Below, one piece after another: positions 24,544 through 37,059 of a DNA stretch of 64,000 nt; position 1 is the stretch's first letter, and every line of letters starts with the position of its first letter. The notes under the pieces were generated by a model. The model had not been told where the DNA came from, did no database searches, and was given only the letters and a program-made list of their open reading frames with translations. The stretch lies in contig OW121744.1 in NCBI GenBank assembly GCA_933228675.1, positions 60,214,928 to 60,278,927 of the forward strand. Direction: 5' to 3'. This DNA is from Stomorhina lunata (Eukaryota > Arthropoda > Insecta > Diptera > Rhiniidae). A program made the position numbers and the translations under genes.

Positions 24544-24955
24544 TTCTTAATAAAATTGTGAATAATATTTGTGCAAGTTGGCTTCTTTCATTTAAAAGTT
24601 AAAAATATTCAAAGTTGAAACATAAAAAAATATCGCTATTTTCTGAATTTTTCCCTAAAAGATAGTTATATTTTTTACTAATAAAAAATTATTTTCTTAA
24701 GAACCATAGTAAGATTTTTAAAGTTTTTAAAAGAAAAGATAATAAGAATGCGTACAAAATAAATTTCTTGTCAATTAAGCTTTTGGTCCTCGCACATGCC
24801 CTCTCCAAAAAATGCCAATTTATAAAAAAAGTTTTAGTTTACACAAAAATTTCTCAAAAGGCAAAGCACCGATTTAAAAATATTATAATGTTTTTGTTTT
24901 CTAACACATCTGTTATTAATTAATAAAGTTTTTTCTGAAACGCGCTGTAAATAGA
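24544..24955. other. AT-rich spacer, nothing recognised
   Basis: No supported frame, repeat end or RNA gene was seen between the Helitron 3' end and the next SINE. Confidence 0.4.
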
Positions 24956-25137
24956 GTCAGCTAGCCACTGGTTATTGAGTATTAGGCTATGAAAAACTTC
25001 TCTAACTAATGCATTTGCCGTTCGGAGCCGGCGTTAAAACGTAGGTCCCTTTCAATGAGTCTAAAAATAGAATCGGATGTAGCTCATTGTCTGAGAGAAG
25101 AACCCCTTGTTCCAATTGGAAATTGTCGTGGAAATTA
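24956..25137 (+). mobile_element. tRNA-derived SINE, copy S3, 5'-truncated
   Basis: Starts within the SINE body (agctagccactggttattga) and ends with a TTATTAT tail that joins directly to copy S4, forming a head-to-tail dimer. Confidence 0.75.
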
Positions 25138-25438
25138 TTATTATAGCAGGTAAGTCATCCGCCTAGCATACCGGAGGTCCCAAGTTCGATTTCCGCCCAG
25201 ACCCACTTGAAAAAAATAAATTTTCAAGAAAGCGGTTAACCTCATAACACAGTTCGCCACTGGTTATTGAGTATTAGGCTATGTAAAACTTTTCTAAGTA
25301 ATGCATTTGCCGATCGGAGCCGAAGTTTAAACGTAGGTCCCTTTCAATGAGTCAAAAAATAGAATCGGATGCAGCTCATTGTCTGAGAGAAGTACCACTT
25401 GTTCCAATTGGATATTGTCGTGGAAATTATTATTATAT
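25138..25438 (+). mobile_element. tRNA-derived SINE, copy S4
   Basis: Lacks only the first few bases of the head (starts tatagcaggtaagtcatccg). The B-box-like stretch AAGTTCGATTTCC, SINE body and AT tail are present. Its tail adjoins the MITE at 25439. Confidence 0.8.
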
Positions 25439-26670
25439 CGCCGTGCGGGAGTTTATGTGCTCTATCCGCCATTTTACACATTCTGAGTTAATGATGCCAC
25501 TTTAGGTGGCAATCCGTTTTCGGCTACCTCGTCTAGTTTCTGAAATAAATAGTGTCTGTTTTGTTCTATATCCTTCAAAACAGATTTTTTGGTACTATTT
25601 TACTCTATACGCCAAATATATGGTGTAAAAATATCAAAATTCTATCGTAAAGTTTTCCACTTTTAGGGAAGGAAATTTGTGTTAGGCTTCCTGATCAGTG
25701 TAGTATCCTTCAATCCGAGATATCGGCCATATACAGCGCTGCCAATTGGTTAAGATACTATAGAATATACGACAGGGATATTCGCTTTTGTATCGACAGT
25801 CAGGCTGCCATAAAATCCCTATCTAATGTCCACACGACATCTGTTCTTACCCGTGAATGCCGGGCATCTCTAAATGAGATGGCGAGACATTGCAATATCG
25901 AACTTTTTTGGGTACCCGGGCTCAACAACATACCTGGTAACTCCACTGCAGACACACTTGCTAAATCCGGTGCTCTCCTGAGTCAGGATAACATCGATCA
26001 ATTTACGGGAGTACCGCTATCCGCCTGCAAATCAGAAATTAAGCAACTTCTTTACGGATCAGCGCAGAACACCTGGTCCTTTGAAACTACTTGTTCAATA
26101 TCCAGGTAAACATGGCCCACTTATGACAATAAACGTTCAAAGTGCTTGGCTTCTCTACCTCGCCACAGACTCCGCAACCTAATCTCGACCCTAACAGGTC
26201 ATTGTACTTTTGGGCTGCATGCCAGAATACTTAACCTTCAACACTATGATTACTGCCGAAGCTGTCACAACGTCGAAAAGGAGGAAACGGTTACTCATCT
26301 TCTCTGCCACTGCCCCGCTCTTTCATTTTCGAGAGCTACCTTTCTGGGGGCACTTTATCTGCATGATTTATCCGATTTAGCGAGTATTGAAATTCTTAAA
26401 ATAGACTCGTTTATCAAAACTACAGGATGGCTTGAATAAGCCTCTCATCGATGGCCTGGAATTAATTACCTTTGTTATCTTTTCCAGTCTATCCCCTGCA
26501 GCTACTACAAAGGGACCGCTTCTAGGACCCAAGTGACGCTGACTTAACATCGGCTGCCTGCCTAACTTAACCTATCGTAAAGTTTTTTAGAAAAATTAAA
26601 TTAAAATTTCAAGATCGATTTTCTCAAAATGCATTTTTGGCGTATAAAGCACATAAACTTCCTCACGACG
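25439..26670. mobile_element. MITE with about 32-bp TIRs, split by a LINE
   Basis: Left end CGCCGTGCGGGAGTTTATGT; right end complement CGTCGTGAGGAAGTTTATGT. Identity is about 27 of 32 and extends to ...TACGCC/TCCGCC. Without the LINE the element is about 300 bp. Flanking ATAT may be target sequence. Superfamily unknown. Confidence 0.7.
25657..26571 (+). mobile_element. I-clade-like LINE 3' end with RNase H domain, 5'-truncated
   Basis: An exact 15-bp target duplication CTATCGTAAAGTTTT (25642-25656 and 26572-26586) flanks it. From about 25687 the frame reads SEISAIYSAANWLRYYR, CIDSQAAIKSL (RNase H acidic residue), FWVPGLNNIPGNSTADTLAK (last catalytic D), then a stop at 26107. It continues in a second frame from 26110 as LPRHRLRNLISTLTGHCTFG and a zinc-knuckle-like CRSCHNVEKEETVTHLLCHC (C-C-H-C). 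It ends GWLE at 26439 with a 3' UTR. The presence of RNase H argues for the I group or relatives. Confidence 0.85.
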
Positions 26671-28019
26671 ATATTATTAGACTTCATAGTAATCTTTTTT
26701 AGACCAAACTGAACATGTTCGATAATAACATGTTACACGAAAACAGATAAACTGACAAAAAGAACAATGCAAAAAAATCTCCCGATATTATTTAAATTTT
26801 TTGTAAATGTTCGTTCAATTTTAACGGCACTTTATATGCTATTATCATATTTCACACCCTGTGTTCCCTACAAAAGCTAAGATAAATAAACAAAAATATT
26901 TCAAACTGACGTCTTGGTGCGATTCAAATTTGCTGACATGCGCAAAATTTACCGCCACTCTTTCGGCAGGGCAATGTTGCCAACTCAGATGACAGAGCAT
27001 ACAGTTATTCCTTCTCCATTCCATTGTCATTTGTATGCTCTTTGTTCTATCTAAATTGTCTGTCCGTTGACTGCTATATATTTTCACTCAAAATTGAAAA
27101 GATTTTCGGTAAAATGCAAGAAAACATTTCGAATTGGAATTTAGTTGTCAAACTCATTGAGACGAGAACGGACGGGATCTAAAGTATAAAAGCGAATTCC
27201 TAAAAGAATAACTAAAGCGAAAAGAAAAAGTGGTGGTGGTGAAGTGGTGGTGTTTTGAACAACTGCCTTCCCTGCTCTAGTACTCAGTACACCCAAAATA
27301 ATATTGAAATAAATGTATGAAAGTGGTGATGATGTGTATAAGTAAAATTATTTTGAATTAATAAAAAGAAAATAAAAGATTTATCGAAAACATCTGATTT
27401 ATGAATATTTTTAAAAAGAAGGCACTAGTCAGCCTAATTAAAATAAAGTTATTTGTATTGACGTGTTTTAATTAATGTCAAAGGAAATATTTATTTCGCA
27501 AAATTACGGTTTTGAAATGAGAAAATTGAAATCGAAAATTCTTAACACATATGGAATTTGAGCAATAAATTGTTTTAGTTTTTTATTCGTCTTCATTTTT
27601 TTTTTTTGAATTGGCTAATAAGTCTGTCTGTCTATAAACCTACATAAATAATGAGAAAGAAAACTGAAAAGAACCAATAAAAAAAGAGGTGGCGAAAGAC
27701 TAAATAGAGGAAAATTCTTACCTTTTTTTACCATAAAAAATCGTTCTAAAAATAAAAAGCACCCAAAAAGAAAAACAAAAATCTAAAAGATACAAAAAAA
27801 AAGAATTATGATTTTGTTCATTGCTTCTTTAGTTTGGCTGACTGATAAATCGTCTAAATGTTTATATGACCGACTGTGTGGCTGTATGTTTGTCCGTCTA
27901 TACGTCTGTCTGTCTTTCTGAATTTCTGCTTGTGTTTAGTCTATTTGGCTAAACTACTGGTACAAGAAGACAGGCAACCAGCAGACATTAGTCAAACAAA
28001 AAAAAATTTAAACAAAACA
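26671..28019. other. Possible host intergenic DNA with a candidate core promoter
   Basis: Little repeat content was recognised. A TATAAAAG box lies at 27185-27192 on the plus strand, followed by purine-rich sequence and a GTGGTGGTG run. No coding frame is convincing. Confidence 0.3.
27185..27192 (+). promoter_or_regulatory. Candidate TATA box
   Basis: TATAAAAG is a strong match to the insect TATA consensus. It stands in a region with few repeats, but no downstream gene was found within the window, so it is speculative. Confidence 0.25.
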
Positions 28020-28815
28020 ACTAAGAAAGTGCTATAGTCGGTCAAACCCGAACATATGATTCCCTTTACCACTAAGGTCAAAGATGTTCTTTTATCCGTA
28101 TAAACACAAATATTTGCTGAATTTTGCCATAATACAAACATTTTCTCAAAACTTATATATTTAAGCTGTTTCCGTCATTTGGACTTATATGAGAGCTAGG
28201 GTCAAATATGGACCGATTATCTCGAAAATTGGCAAATTGATTACAGTTGTTACAAAAATTATGTATGCTAAAAATAAACTCATTATCTTTAGATTTACGA
28301 GCGTTTTAGTGATTTTTTTCTCATTTAGTGCGTTTTGATAGAAGAGTTTGTATGGGAGCTATGGTCAAATGTGGACCGATTTCAAATTCGAAATTTGGTA
28401 CAGTGATTTTGGTTTACATAAGCAGTGTTTGTTTTAAATTTCATGAAAAAATATTGATATTTGTGGCCAATATATCAATTCCGGGAAGTGGGACATATGG
28501 GAGCTACTATAAATAATAGACCGATTTTGACGAATTTCAATAGTCATGGTCCCACTATCAATAAAATGATCTGTTCCAAATTTCATCAAATTATCTTTCT
28601 AATTGCGAGCTGTTGTTTGATTACAAGGTTTACATGGGGGTCCAGCCAGCCAGACGGACGCGTCCGTCCGGACGGACGGACATCGCTAAATCGACTCAGA
28701 AAGTGATTGTAAGCCTATTGGTATACTAAAAGATGGGTCTAAGACAAATATTTCTATGCGTTACATACATCAGCACAAACTCATAATACCCTTTCCACCT
28801 ATAATGGTGAAGGGT
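28020..28815 (-). mobile_element. Helentron-like repeat H1, minus orientation
   Basis: Begins aactaagaaagtgctatagt with a degraded GGTCAAACCCGA hairpin, has the CGTCCGTCCGGACGGACGGA stretch at about 28660, and ends at cctataatggtgaagggtat. Confidence 0.65.
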
Positions 28816-29257
28816 ATACAAATAGTGATGTTAATACATATTTGCTCATTTTACCCCCAAAGAAAACAAAACAAGTGAATTTTGAATATAAGCAAAAAAA
28901 ATTAAATTGAAAAAAAAAACTACAAAAATTTAAATTAAAAAAAGAAATTATGTATTTGAATAATTTTAAAAATAACCGCATAAACGTTGTGGCAGGGATG
29001 CAAACGTTGATTTTATTAATTGAGTTTATAAAATATAATTCAAAACTTTAAAGTGAAAATTTCTTAAAATAAAAGTACAAAAATAATAATTTCAGTATCT
29101 TGGCATTAAAATCATTTATTGCGGAATTATAATGATCTTACGTTATTGCAACACCAAATACCGGGTGATTTTTTAAAAGCTTTTGGATTTTATTAAAAAA
29201 AAATATAAACAATTTAGATAAATGTAGGAAGTCTTTATTTGTATCGGTAAAATAATG
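28816..29257. other. AT-rich spacer, nothing recognised
   Basis: Mostly A/T runs. No supported feature. Confidence 0.4.
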
Positions 29258-29560
29258 AACTGTCGTGGTATAGCAGGTTAGTCATTCGCCTAGCATACAA
29301 GAGGTCCCAAGTTCAATCCCCGGTCAGAGACCCACTTGAAAAAATAAATTTTCAAAAAAGCGGCGGTTCACCTCATAACTCAGCTAGCTACTGGTTATTG
29401 AGTAATTAGGCTATGTAAAACTTCTCCAACTAATGCATTTGCCGTTCGGCGCTGGGGTTAAAACGTAGGTCTTAAAATAGAATCGGATGCAGCTCATTGT
29501 CTGCGAGAAGTACCCCCTGTTCCAATTTGGAATGTTGTCGGGGAATTATATATTATATAT
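29258..29560 (+). mobile_element. tRNA-derived SINE, copy S5
   Basis: The head reads ctgtcgtggtatagcaggtt, with the B-box-like AAGTTCAATCCCC. The body has a small deletion near 29470 relative to other copies. The tail is atatattatata. Confidence 0.8.
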
Positions 29561-29919
29561 ATTTAAAATAATATATACAAATAAATTTTTAAAGATGATA
29601 TCATGAAATGTTGACCACATATGGGCAAATCCGAAAAATATTAAACCAATGACAAAATTTTAAAACTGTCAAAATCGCGTATTTGTGTTTATGGAAAAAT
29701 TTTCCATATATTGATCCTTTAGAATATATAATGGATACAATTTTTTATTGCTCTCATCGTGAATGGCAGGACATTTTTTGCACCCATCTCCAATTTTTAT
29801 ACATTTTTTTAAAATAATAGGTTTTTTAAAAGTTCATAAAAATCACAAAAACATCCATTTAGGTATCAAGTTTCAGTAGGGGCTCAAGTGATATAAATAA
29901 CGTCAAGTAAAAAAGGGCT

Positions 29920-30950
29920 CATATTGTGTAGGGTCCGTCACAGAAATAAAAGTTTTTTTTTAATTTGACTAGTCCTATTTTTCTTTTTTCTCCAATTAAA
30001 CTTGGTTCGTAAAGAGAACTTATAGTATTCTTTACATTAGGCTAAAAGTCTAAAAATATATAGATGTTAGTATAGCATTTTACAGAAAAATATGCATAGG
30101 AAAGTGTGTAGCGTCCGTCATAGTACCTATATATATTTTACAAAATGATATTTATTGAATACAATATTTACGAACACATATCTGTCTTATTCATAAAGCA
30201 ATAACACTGTCTATATCTAAAAAATAAATTAAAGATATTAGGTGTTAAAAAAATATACAGTGGGCTTTTGAAATTTGATTTTTTTTTTTATTTTTTTTTG
30301 GGACACTCTAACAAAAACGAGCAAAAATAATATATAAAAAGTGAAAAACCTTAAATAAATATATATATGTAGCCGGTTTGTGAAATATTAAATTGTGTCC
30401 AAAAATCGCATTTTAACCGCGAATATGAAAAGGAAGGAAATTAAATTCGGGAACAAATAAAACCATTATTTTCACTGATTAACGAATCCTTAAAAAAAAT
30501 ATGAAATATGATTTTTTTCCTAATAAAAAACATTCAAGTAAAAACTGTATCGTCCGTCACGTAGCGTCCGCAGCAGTTCATGTATGGATTTTTGGCGGAA
30601 CTGGAAACTTTAAAATATTTTATAAAAGCTCTTTTGTAATCCTCTGAGTTTCCTCTATCTTTAATGTATATACAATTTTTTTATTACTATGAACGTTTTT
30701 ATGAAAATTACAGAAACACGTATTGAAAAAAAAGTCACTTCCATTTTTTGTAGCGTCCGTCACAGCACTTAAAAAAGCGAATATCTTTTTCCTCCAAGAG
30801 AAGTATGTAAATTTACAAATGCCTTTCGATAGTACAATCGATGGCCTAATATTGTCTGAAATCTGTGCAAAGATATCTAGTGTAGAACGGCAATGGGATA
30901 CATTTAAGTAAAACAAAATCCGTACAAATGTAACGTCCGTCGAGCAGGAT
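29920..30950. repeat. Dispersed GCGTCCGTCA motif cluster
   Basis: The phrase GTAGCGTCCGTCAcag or a close variant occurs at about 29932, 30110, 30548, 30561, 30752 and 30932 in otherwise AT-rich DNA. Spacing is irregular. No frame is supported. It may be an old element with an internal repeated motif. Confidence 0.5.
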
Positions 30951-31008
30951 TTCCCCATATCAGCAACATCTGCTCTTTTATTTTGGCCAAAAAAAAAAAC
31001 TCAACCTC

Positions 31009-31100
31009 AACTATCCTTCTATATTGGACTCTACTGCGAGATGTTAGGTATACGTCATTCCAAGAATATCTTGCTGCTTGCAGCTCCGCATCAATAAGGA
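31009..31100 (-). pseudogene. 3' coding fragment of a LINE-2-type element
   Basis: The minus-strand frame reads IDAELQAARYSWNDVYLTSR then RVQYRRIVE, matching the C-terminal tail of LINE-2 at about 13070-13160. Only about 90 bp is left. Confidence 0.7.
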
Positions 31101-31104
31101 GAGC

Positions 31105-31335
31105 ACCATATAAATTAGTCAACATCTTCGACACATTGAGAGATGCAAGTCATTCGCGTGTGATAACAGATGTCGCTCTCGAGTTTATGGCGGCCTAGCT
31201 GTCAATACGGAAGTAAATACCTCTGCCATTTATTCTGTAATATCTTAGCCACCAGACTTCTCTGTATATAGCCGATATCTCGGTCTGAAGAGTACTACAG
31301 ATATCAGGAAGCTTAAAACAAATCTACTTTCCTAA
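31105..31335 (-). pseudogene. RNase H fragment of an I-clade-like LINE
   Basis: Minus-strand translation gives LPDICSTLQTEISAIY, LRYYRINGRG, FRIDS, a stop, AAINS, then TSVITRE, a stop, LASLN. This closely resembles the RNase H domain at 25687-25880. It abuts the LINE-2 tail fragment, so two unrelated LINE pieces are fused. Confidence 0.7.
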
Positions 31336-31819
31336 TAGTGTATACCTCCAGACAACCATCATTAGATGATGTAGGATCTCCAGAGATAATTACAGTGAAG
31401 AATTTGTAAAAGAGGGGAATGAATATGCAGTAGTCCACGTTGTCAGAAATACTACAATCTTAACCCAGAATGTTGACATAGCCTATGTGTAAATGAGACC
31501 ATACGCAGTTAAGTTCATGTCACAAGATTTCAAATAGCAGCTTGAGAATGTCGCCCAAACTGACCAATAAATAAAAGTTTTTTATTTTTAAAGGACCCGC
31601 CAAATTAATAATATTATATAATCTGCAATCATTGGTAAAATTACAGACCAAAATAAAGAATCGACCATTCTGTGTTGTTTCAAAGGTAATATTAAGGCAG
31701 GTCTACTTTTTCAGAAAAAAATTTCGATCAGTTCATGCACAGCATGAATGTTTTTCGGAACAAGAACCTATTTTGGCCGACCTTACATATAAATATATCT
31801 ATATGATAGTTTTAGTAAT

Positions 31820-32098
31820 ATTTTAACTTTATATTATTTTTTTTGCATACATAATTCTTGTAACAGCCGTAATCAATTTGCCAAATTTCGAGATAATCGG
31901 TCCATATTTGACCCTAGCTCTCATATAAGTCCAAATGATGAAAACAGCTTAAATATATAAGTTTTGAGAAAATGTTTGTATTATGGCAAAATTTATCAAA
32001 TATTTGCCTTTATACAGGAAAAAGGATACCTTTGACCTTAGTGGTGAAGGATATCGTATGGTTGGGCTTGACCGACTATAGCACTTTCTTACTTGTTT
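31820..32098 (+). mobile_element. Helentron-like repeat H1, 5'-truncated
   Basis: Contains gagataatcggtccatattt and ends with hairpin-like GTTGG-GCTTGA-CCGAC, then tatagcactttcttacttgt. Confidence 0.6.
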
Positions 32099-33637
32099 TT
32101 AAGAAAATTTTTGTGTTTTCAAACATATAACAAAAAAGTCAAGCCAATTTTGGAATGCAGTAAAAAGTAGCGCGAAATCATAAACAAATCCAGAAAATAG
32201 AACTTTATAAAAAATGGCAAATGTCTATACACTATAATTTTAATTTCCAAAAAAGGTCAATTGGGTTTTATTTTTTTAACAACATCAAATTTTCGGATCG
32301 TAATTTTGGAAGAGATTTAGAAAAAAATGTTTAATTATGTTAAGGTCGATTAAACTTTACAAAATAATGTTCAATTTTAAATTTTTATTTCAGAAATAAT
32401 CTTACTATTTCCATTAATTAAATCTTCAAATTACTTAATATAGGATATATAGAATTCCTTATATACATGCTAATACTATACATAAATCATTAAAAATTTA
32501 AAAGAATAAAATAAATAATAAAAGCAACAGGAAAAGATAAAATTTAAAAATAATCTAAAAGTATTTTTCAAATTTCAGAAATAATTTTTAGCGCAAACAA
32601 AAAAAAAAAACTGAGATTTGTGTATTTTAATCAACGACAACAACTAAAAGAGACAAACAATTTAATTTAATTAATTATTTATTGTATAAACGTGAAATTA
32701 AACCAATTGCACCAGAATCTGTTTAAGGTAAGTTTAAATAATAAACGAAATTTGAAAAGATAAATGTAAATTTTAAATAACTTTCCTAACAATTTGCGTA
32801 AACGCACATACATTTATATGTAAATGTAAAATTACATATGATTTTACACACAGTTATATACACACATACATATTTATATATTCGTACATTTGTGTACGTA
32901 AGTACTTCTTAAGTATTCCCTTGAAATTTGTTGTTTTTTCTTCTTCTTCTTTTTCATATCCTTCATTTAAAATTTGTTGTATTTATCTTCTATTTTGTTT
33001 GTGTGCTCTTGTCCTTTGACAAAGAACAGACTCAAGTAGCCCGTTTATTTGCTCTAACATAACATTTCCCCCGATCCCTTTTCCTGTAAATAACATTCCA
33101 TTCTCTCTTCGAAGAAATTTCAAACAATTTAAGAGAAACTACTCTTTACTTTTTAAAGTTTAAAAAGAGAGTCCTTTAAGTAATTGTAAATAGGAAAAGA
33201 AGAAGCATTGTTGTCCTTGTTATTTGGTTGACTGTCATTGTTTTTTTTGTTTTGCTTTCATATCCTTTAAAGGACATCAAAGAAAGACTAAAAATAAACA
33301 TATTTTTGTATTATGAGAAAGTAGTGTAATGGATGTCAGGATAATCAACCCCAATTTAACGGAAATGATAAATTTATTTTAGTTTTATTTAATGTCCTTG
33401 CAGTTTTTTTTTTTTTTTTTTTTTTTTTTTTGTTACTTTGAGGAAGAGTTTTTATTTGCAACAATTCAATGAATGTTATTACATGACGTTAACTAAGCGA
33501 AATTGTTCAAAGTTTAATATTTATAAAACTATATGGCACAAAAGAACACGCTAGGGTACAATATTAAGTGGGATTCAGATTTAATGTTATCCATTACGCG
33601 AACTTAAATCTTATCTGTTAGTTTAAGAATTAAGTAT
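32099..33637. other. Low-repeat AT-rich region, possibly host intronic or intergenic
   Basis: Contains a possible non-coding exon end with donor AAG-GTAAGT at 32725-32733 after a CAACGACAACAAC-rich stretch of the kind found in insect 5' UTRs. A long T run occupies about 33403-33431. No coding frame. Confidence 0.3.
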
Positions 33638-34116
33638 GAAACACAATTGGAACGAACGACCAATTTATCGGAACGAATATTCGTCGTTAGAAATAGAACA
33701 TATGGGTTTATATGAAAGTGCTCACAATAGATGCGTACGACGAAATTCGTTGTGCGTATCGAATAGTGCGATAGGTTTATTTCTATTTCATACGCAGACG
33801 AACAACGATTAAACTGTTTTTGTAAAATATGGTCACCTTATAAATTGTAAACAAAAAAAATTATTTCAAATAAAATTAATTAAATATTTTCTTTTTGTGA
33901 AAAAATTAAAGAATAAAGTAAAAAAAATTGCAAATGTCGTGAGTGCGCGATATGTACGAAAGTGTGTGTAATTTGTGCTAATGAAAAATAAACAAAAATG
34001 GCGTCAGCAACGTTTATTCGTCCCAAATGTGTTCAATGGACGAATATACAAGACGAATTTTTAAAACCAAATTCGTCGTGCTGGACGAAATTAGTCTTTC
34101 GTCCCAATTGTGTTTC
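33638..34116. mobile_element. About 480-bp MITE with GAAACACAATTGG ends
   Basis: The left end GAAACACAATTGGAACGAAC matches the complement of the right end (GAAACACAATTGGGACGAAA) over about 27 bp with few mismatches. GACGAA/TTCGTC motifs recur inside. No transposase. No secure target duplication. Confidence 0.7.
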
Positions 34117-34134
34117 TACCTTTAGGTTTTTTTA

Positions 34135-34640
34135 GAGTTATTTCAGTAGTTTCGATACGTTTTGGATTCTAACGATTTTGATTAAATTTAAACGGTGGGT
34201 ATCTTTTTTGATGTATGGGTCGAGTAAGAAGGGACTTTTGGAAACTTTGCCTTTATGGGCTAAAAACGGGTAAAAAGGGGAAAAATCGAAAACGTTAGAT
34301 CTCCTAAAGTGATAGGCATAGAAACAAAATTAATATTACGTTTTAAATAACTATAAAAATAAGTGGATAGGTGCTTGGTACTTTTTTTAAACTATGCCCG
34401 ATCGGGGGTAAAAAGTGGTAAAAGTAGTTTTTTTTTGTACTATTTTTAACCCACACTTATCTTTTGAATCAAAGAATACTGAAATTAACTTTTTACTAGA
34501 ATCAATAAACATGAAAAAAATATTAAACACGTATCTGGTACTTTTTTGATTTCGGGGGCCAAAATGGGTAAAAAAGGGATAAAATGATAACTTAAAATCT
34601 CATAAAGTAATATGAATAGGAACAATATATTAACTGCTTT
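34135..34640 (+). mobile_element. Helitron-like fragment, same family as 40703-43513
   Basis: Matches the complement of 41650-42200: tctaacgattttgattaaat, gggtatcttttttgatgtat, aagaagggacttttggaa, aaaacgggtaaaaaggggaa. Truncated on its right by another repeat. Confidence 0.65.
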
Positions 34641-36137
34641 TTATACCCTTCACCAATAGGTGAAAGGGTATTATAAGTTTGTCATTCAGTTTGTAATTTT
34701 TTCATTATTCGTTTTAGACCCCATAAAAATTATACCGATCGACTTAGAATCGCCAGGAGAGTCGATTTAGCCATGTCCATCTGTCTGTCTGTTAAAATCA
34801 AGTTTGTGGAGCTCCTGGTATGTGTATCTAGAATTATACACCAGATTTTAGGAAATTTCCCTACGCGGCACGCTATTTAATTTCATTAAAACCAGTCCAT
34901 AAACACCCGAGATATCGCCAAAATACTAAACTTCGATGACGAATTTTAAAAAAAAAATTAAAAAATACTTAAAAAAAAAATTAATTCTCATCGAATTTTG
35001 AATTTTGGCGATATCTCTGGTGTTTATAGACCGATTTTGATAAAATTTAATAGCCTGTTGAGTTGGAGTATTTTGTAAATTCTGATAGGTATATAATTAA
35101 AAAAAAGAATTAAATACTGTTTTTTTAAACATTTTTTAAAATTTGTCAATTTGCGTACATCGATAACTTTAGCTTTGGCGATATCTCGGTTATTGATCTA
35201 CCGATTTCCCAAAATTTGACATAAAGTTCAAAAAACTTTTTTTTAAACACAGTTTTTTGACCAAATTTAATTTTTTTTTTTTAAAATACAGTTTTTTCAA
35301 ATTCTCATGGAATTTTGTTTTTTGGTGATATCTCTGGTGATTATAGACCGATTTTGATAAAATTTAATTGCATGTTGCGTTGGAGTATTTTCTAAAATCT
35401 GATACATAATTTTTTTCAAAAAAATAATGTTTAAAAAAATGTTAAAATTTGTCAATTTGCGTACATCGATAACTTTTGCTTTGGCGATATCTCAGTTATT
35501 GATCTACGGATTTTGATGAAATTCATATAGTGTGTGATATACAGTTCAAAAAAACATAGTTTTTTGACAAAATTAAATTTTTTTTAATGAAAAATGCAGT
35601 TTTTTAAACAAAATTTTTTTAAATTCTCATCGAATTTTGAATTTTGGCGATATCTCTGGTGTTTATAGACCGATTTTGATGAAATTTAATAGCATGCTGC
35701 ATTGGAGTATTTTCTAAAGTCTAATATATAATTCGATTTTTTTTTAAATATTGTTTTTTTTGAAAAATGTTTTCTAAAATATGCCAATTTGCGTACATAG
35801 ATATATTTTGCTTTGGTGATATCTCAGTTATTGATCTATCAATTTTGATGAAATTCAATAATATGTTGCGTTGAATGATTTCCAAAAATTTGATATACAG
35901 TTCAAAAAACTTAAAAAAACATAGTTATTTTGAAAAATACAGTTATTAAAAAAAATTTTAACTCTGACCGAATTTTGATTTTTCGCGATATCTCTGGTGT
36001 TTATAGAAAATAAAAGAAAATTGTAATTTAGCATCGAATTTCGAGTTTTGGCTATATCTCAATTGTAAGTAGAACTATATGTTGCAATCTAATAGTGTAT
36101 ATGTTGCAATCTAATAGTACACTATTAACATCTAATA

Positions 36138-36178
<41 letters not shown>

Positions 36179-36180
36179 TA
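34641..36180 (+). repeat. Helentron-like repeat (H3) with about 330-bp tandem units and an AT tract
   Basis: Starts ataccc-ttcaccaataggtg and has ccatgtccatctgtctgtct, like the H1/H2 layout. From about 34980 three to four units of about 330 bp follow. Each has tcgaattttgaattttggcg, atatctctggtgtttataga and a gcgtacatcgataact phrase. It ends in an (AT)n tract at about 36138-36174. Confidence 0.65.
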
Positions 36181-37059
36181 TGTCGGTATGCCATCTAGAA
36201 GCTCATCAAACTTGATTTCAGCATACCGAAATAGGTCTTAAATAAGTGACTTTTGAGCATCATGATGGCCTTTATTCATATCTTACGTAAGTGTTGTAGC
36301 CAAAAGTCTAATTCAAATAGGTCCGCTAAATATTTTCATTAAAACAACCATTTAATCGGTCCTCTAATTTTAAAGTTACATATATGCATTTAAATACGAC
36401 CTCTCTCAAGGTGCGAAATGTTACAATGTTGTGTAATTTCTGAAATTGTTTGTATTTCAATCTACCTCCAAAATGTAGACCCAATATAAAACAAGCTTAT
36501 TCACTAATTAAAGTATTATTCATATGTCGCCTAAAAATTATATGTATGATTTGAAACTTTTTCAAATAGGAAAATCAATACACATATATTAGTATTTTCG
36601 TAGGATTCACCTGATTTCAGTCTTCAGAACATACATGCTTGTAATTGACCAAAAACTTTTTCCACTCTGTCAGTTTAGAACTAGAACCATTTGGAGCCCT
36701 GGGGCACGCAATGGTTAATTTGTAAAAATAAATGTAATTAAAGGCTTCTTTGAACGATTTGTTGAATTTTTATTCAAATATAATAATAAAATCATGTAAT
36801 TTTTAGTACTTTTTTTGAAAAAATTGAATATTTTAAAAATTTTACTTTTGACCCTGGTAATATATAACAATTCACGTGCTCTTTTTATAACTTTGATGAA
36901 AAATTTGATTTTTGTGTCCAAATCCTTTGACTTTAAGTCGCAGGTACGGCTAAGTCGTTAGAGGTATCGATTCAATTATTTCTTTGTACTTATCTGCAGG
37001 GTGTTTTTACTAACCCTCTGGAACTTTTTTTTTTAGTTTTTTCGAACTCGTTTAACAAT
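36181..37059. other. AT-rich spacer, no gene seen
   Basis: No frame longer than about 70 codons and no recognised repeat end. Confidence 0.4.
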
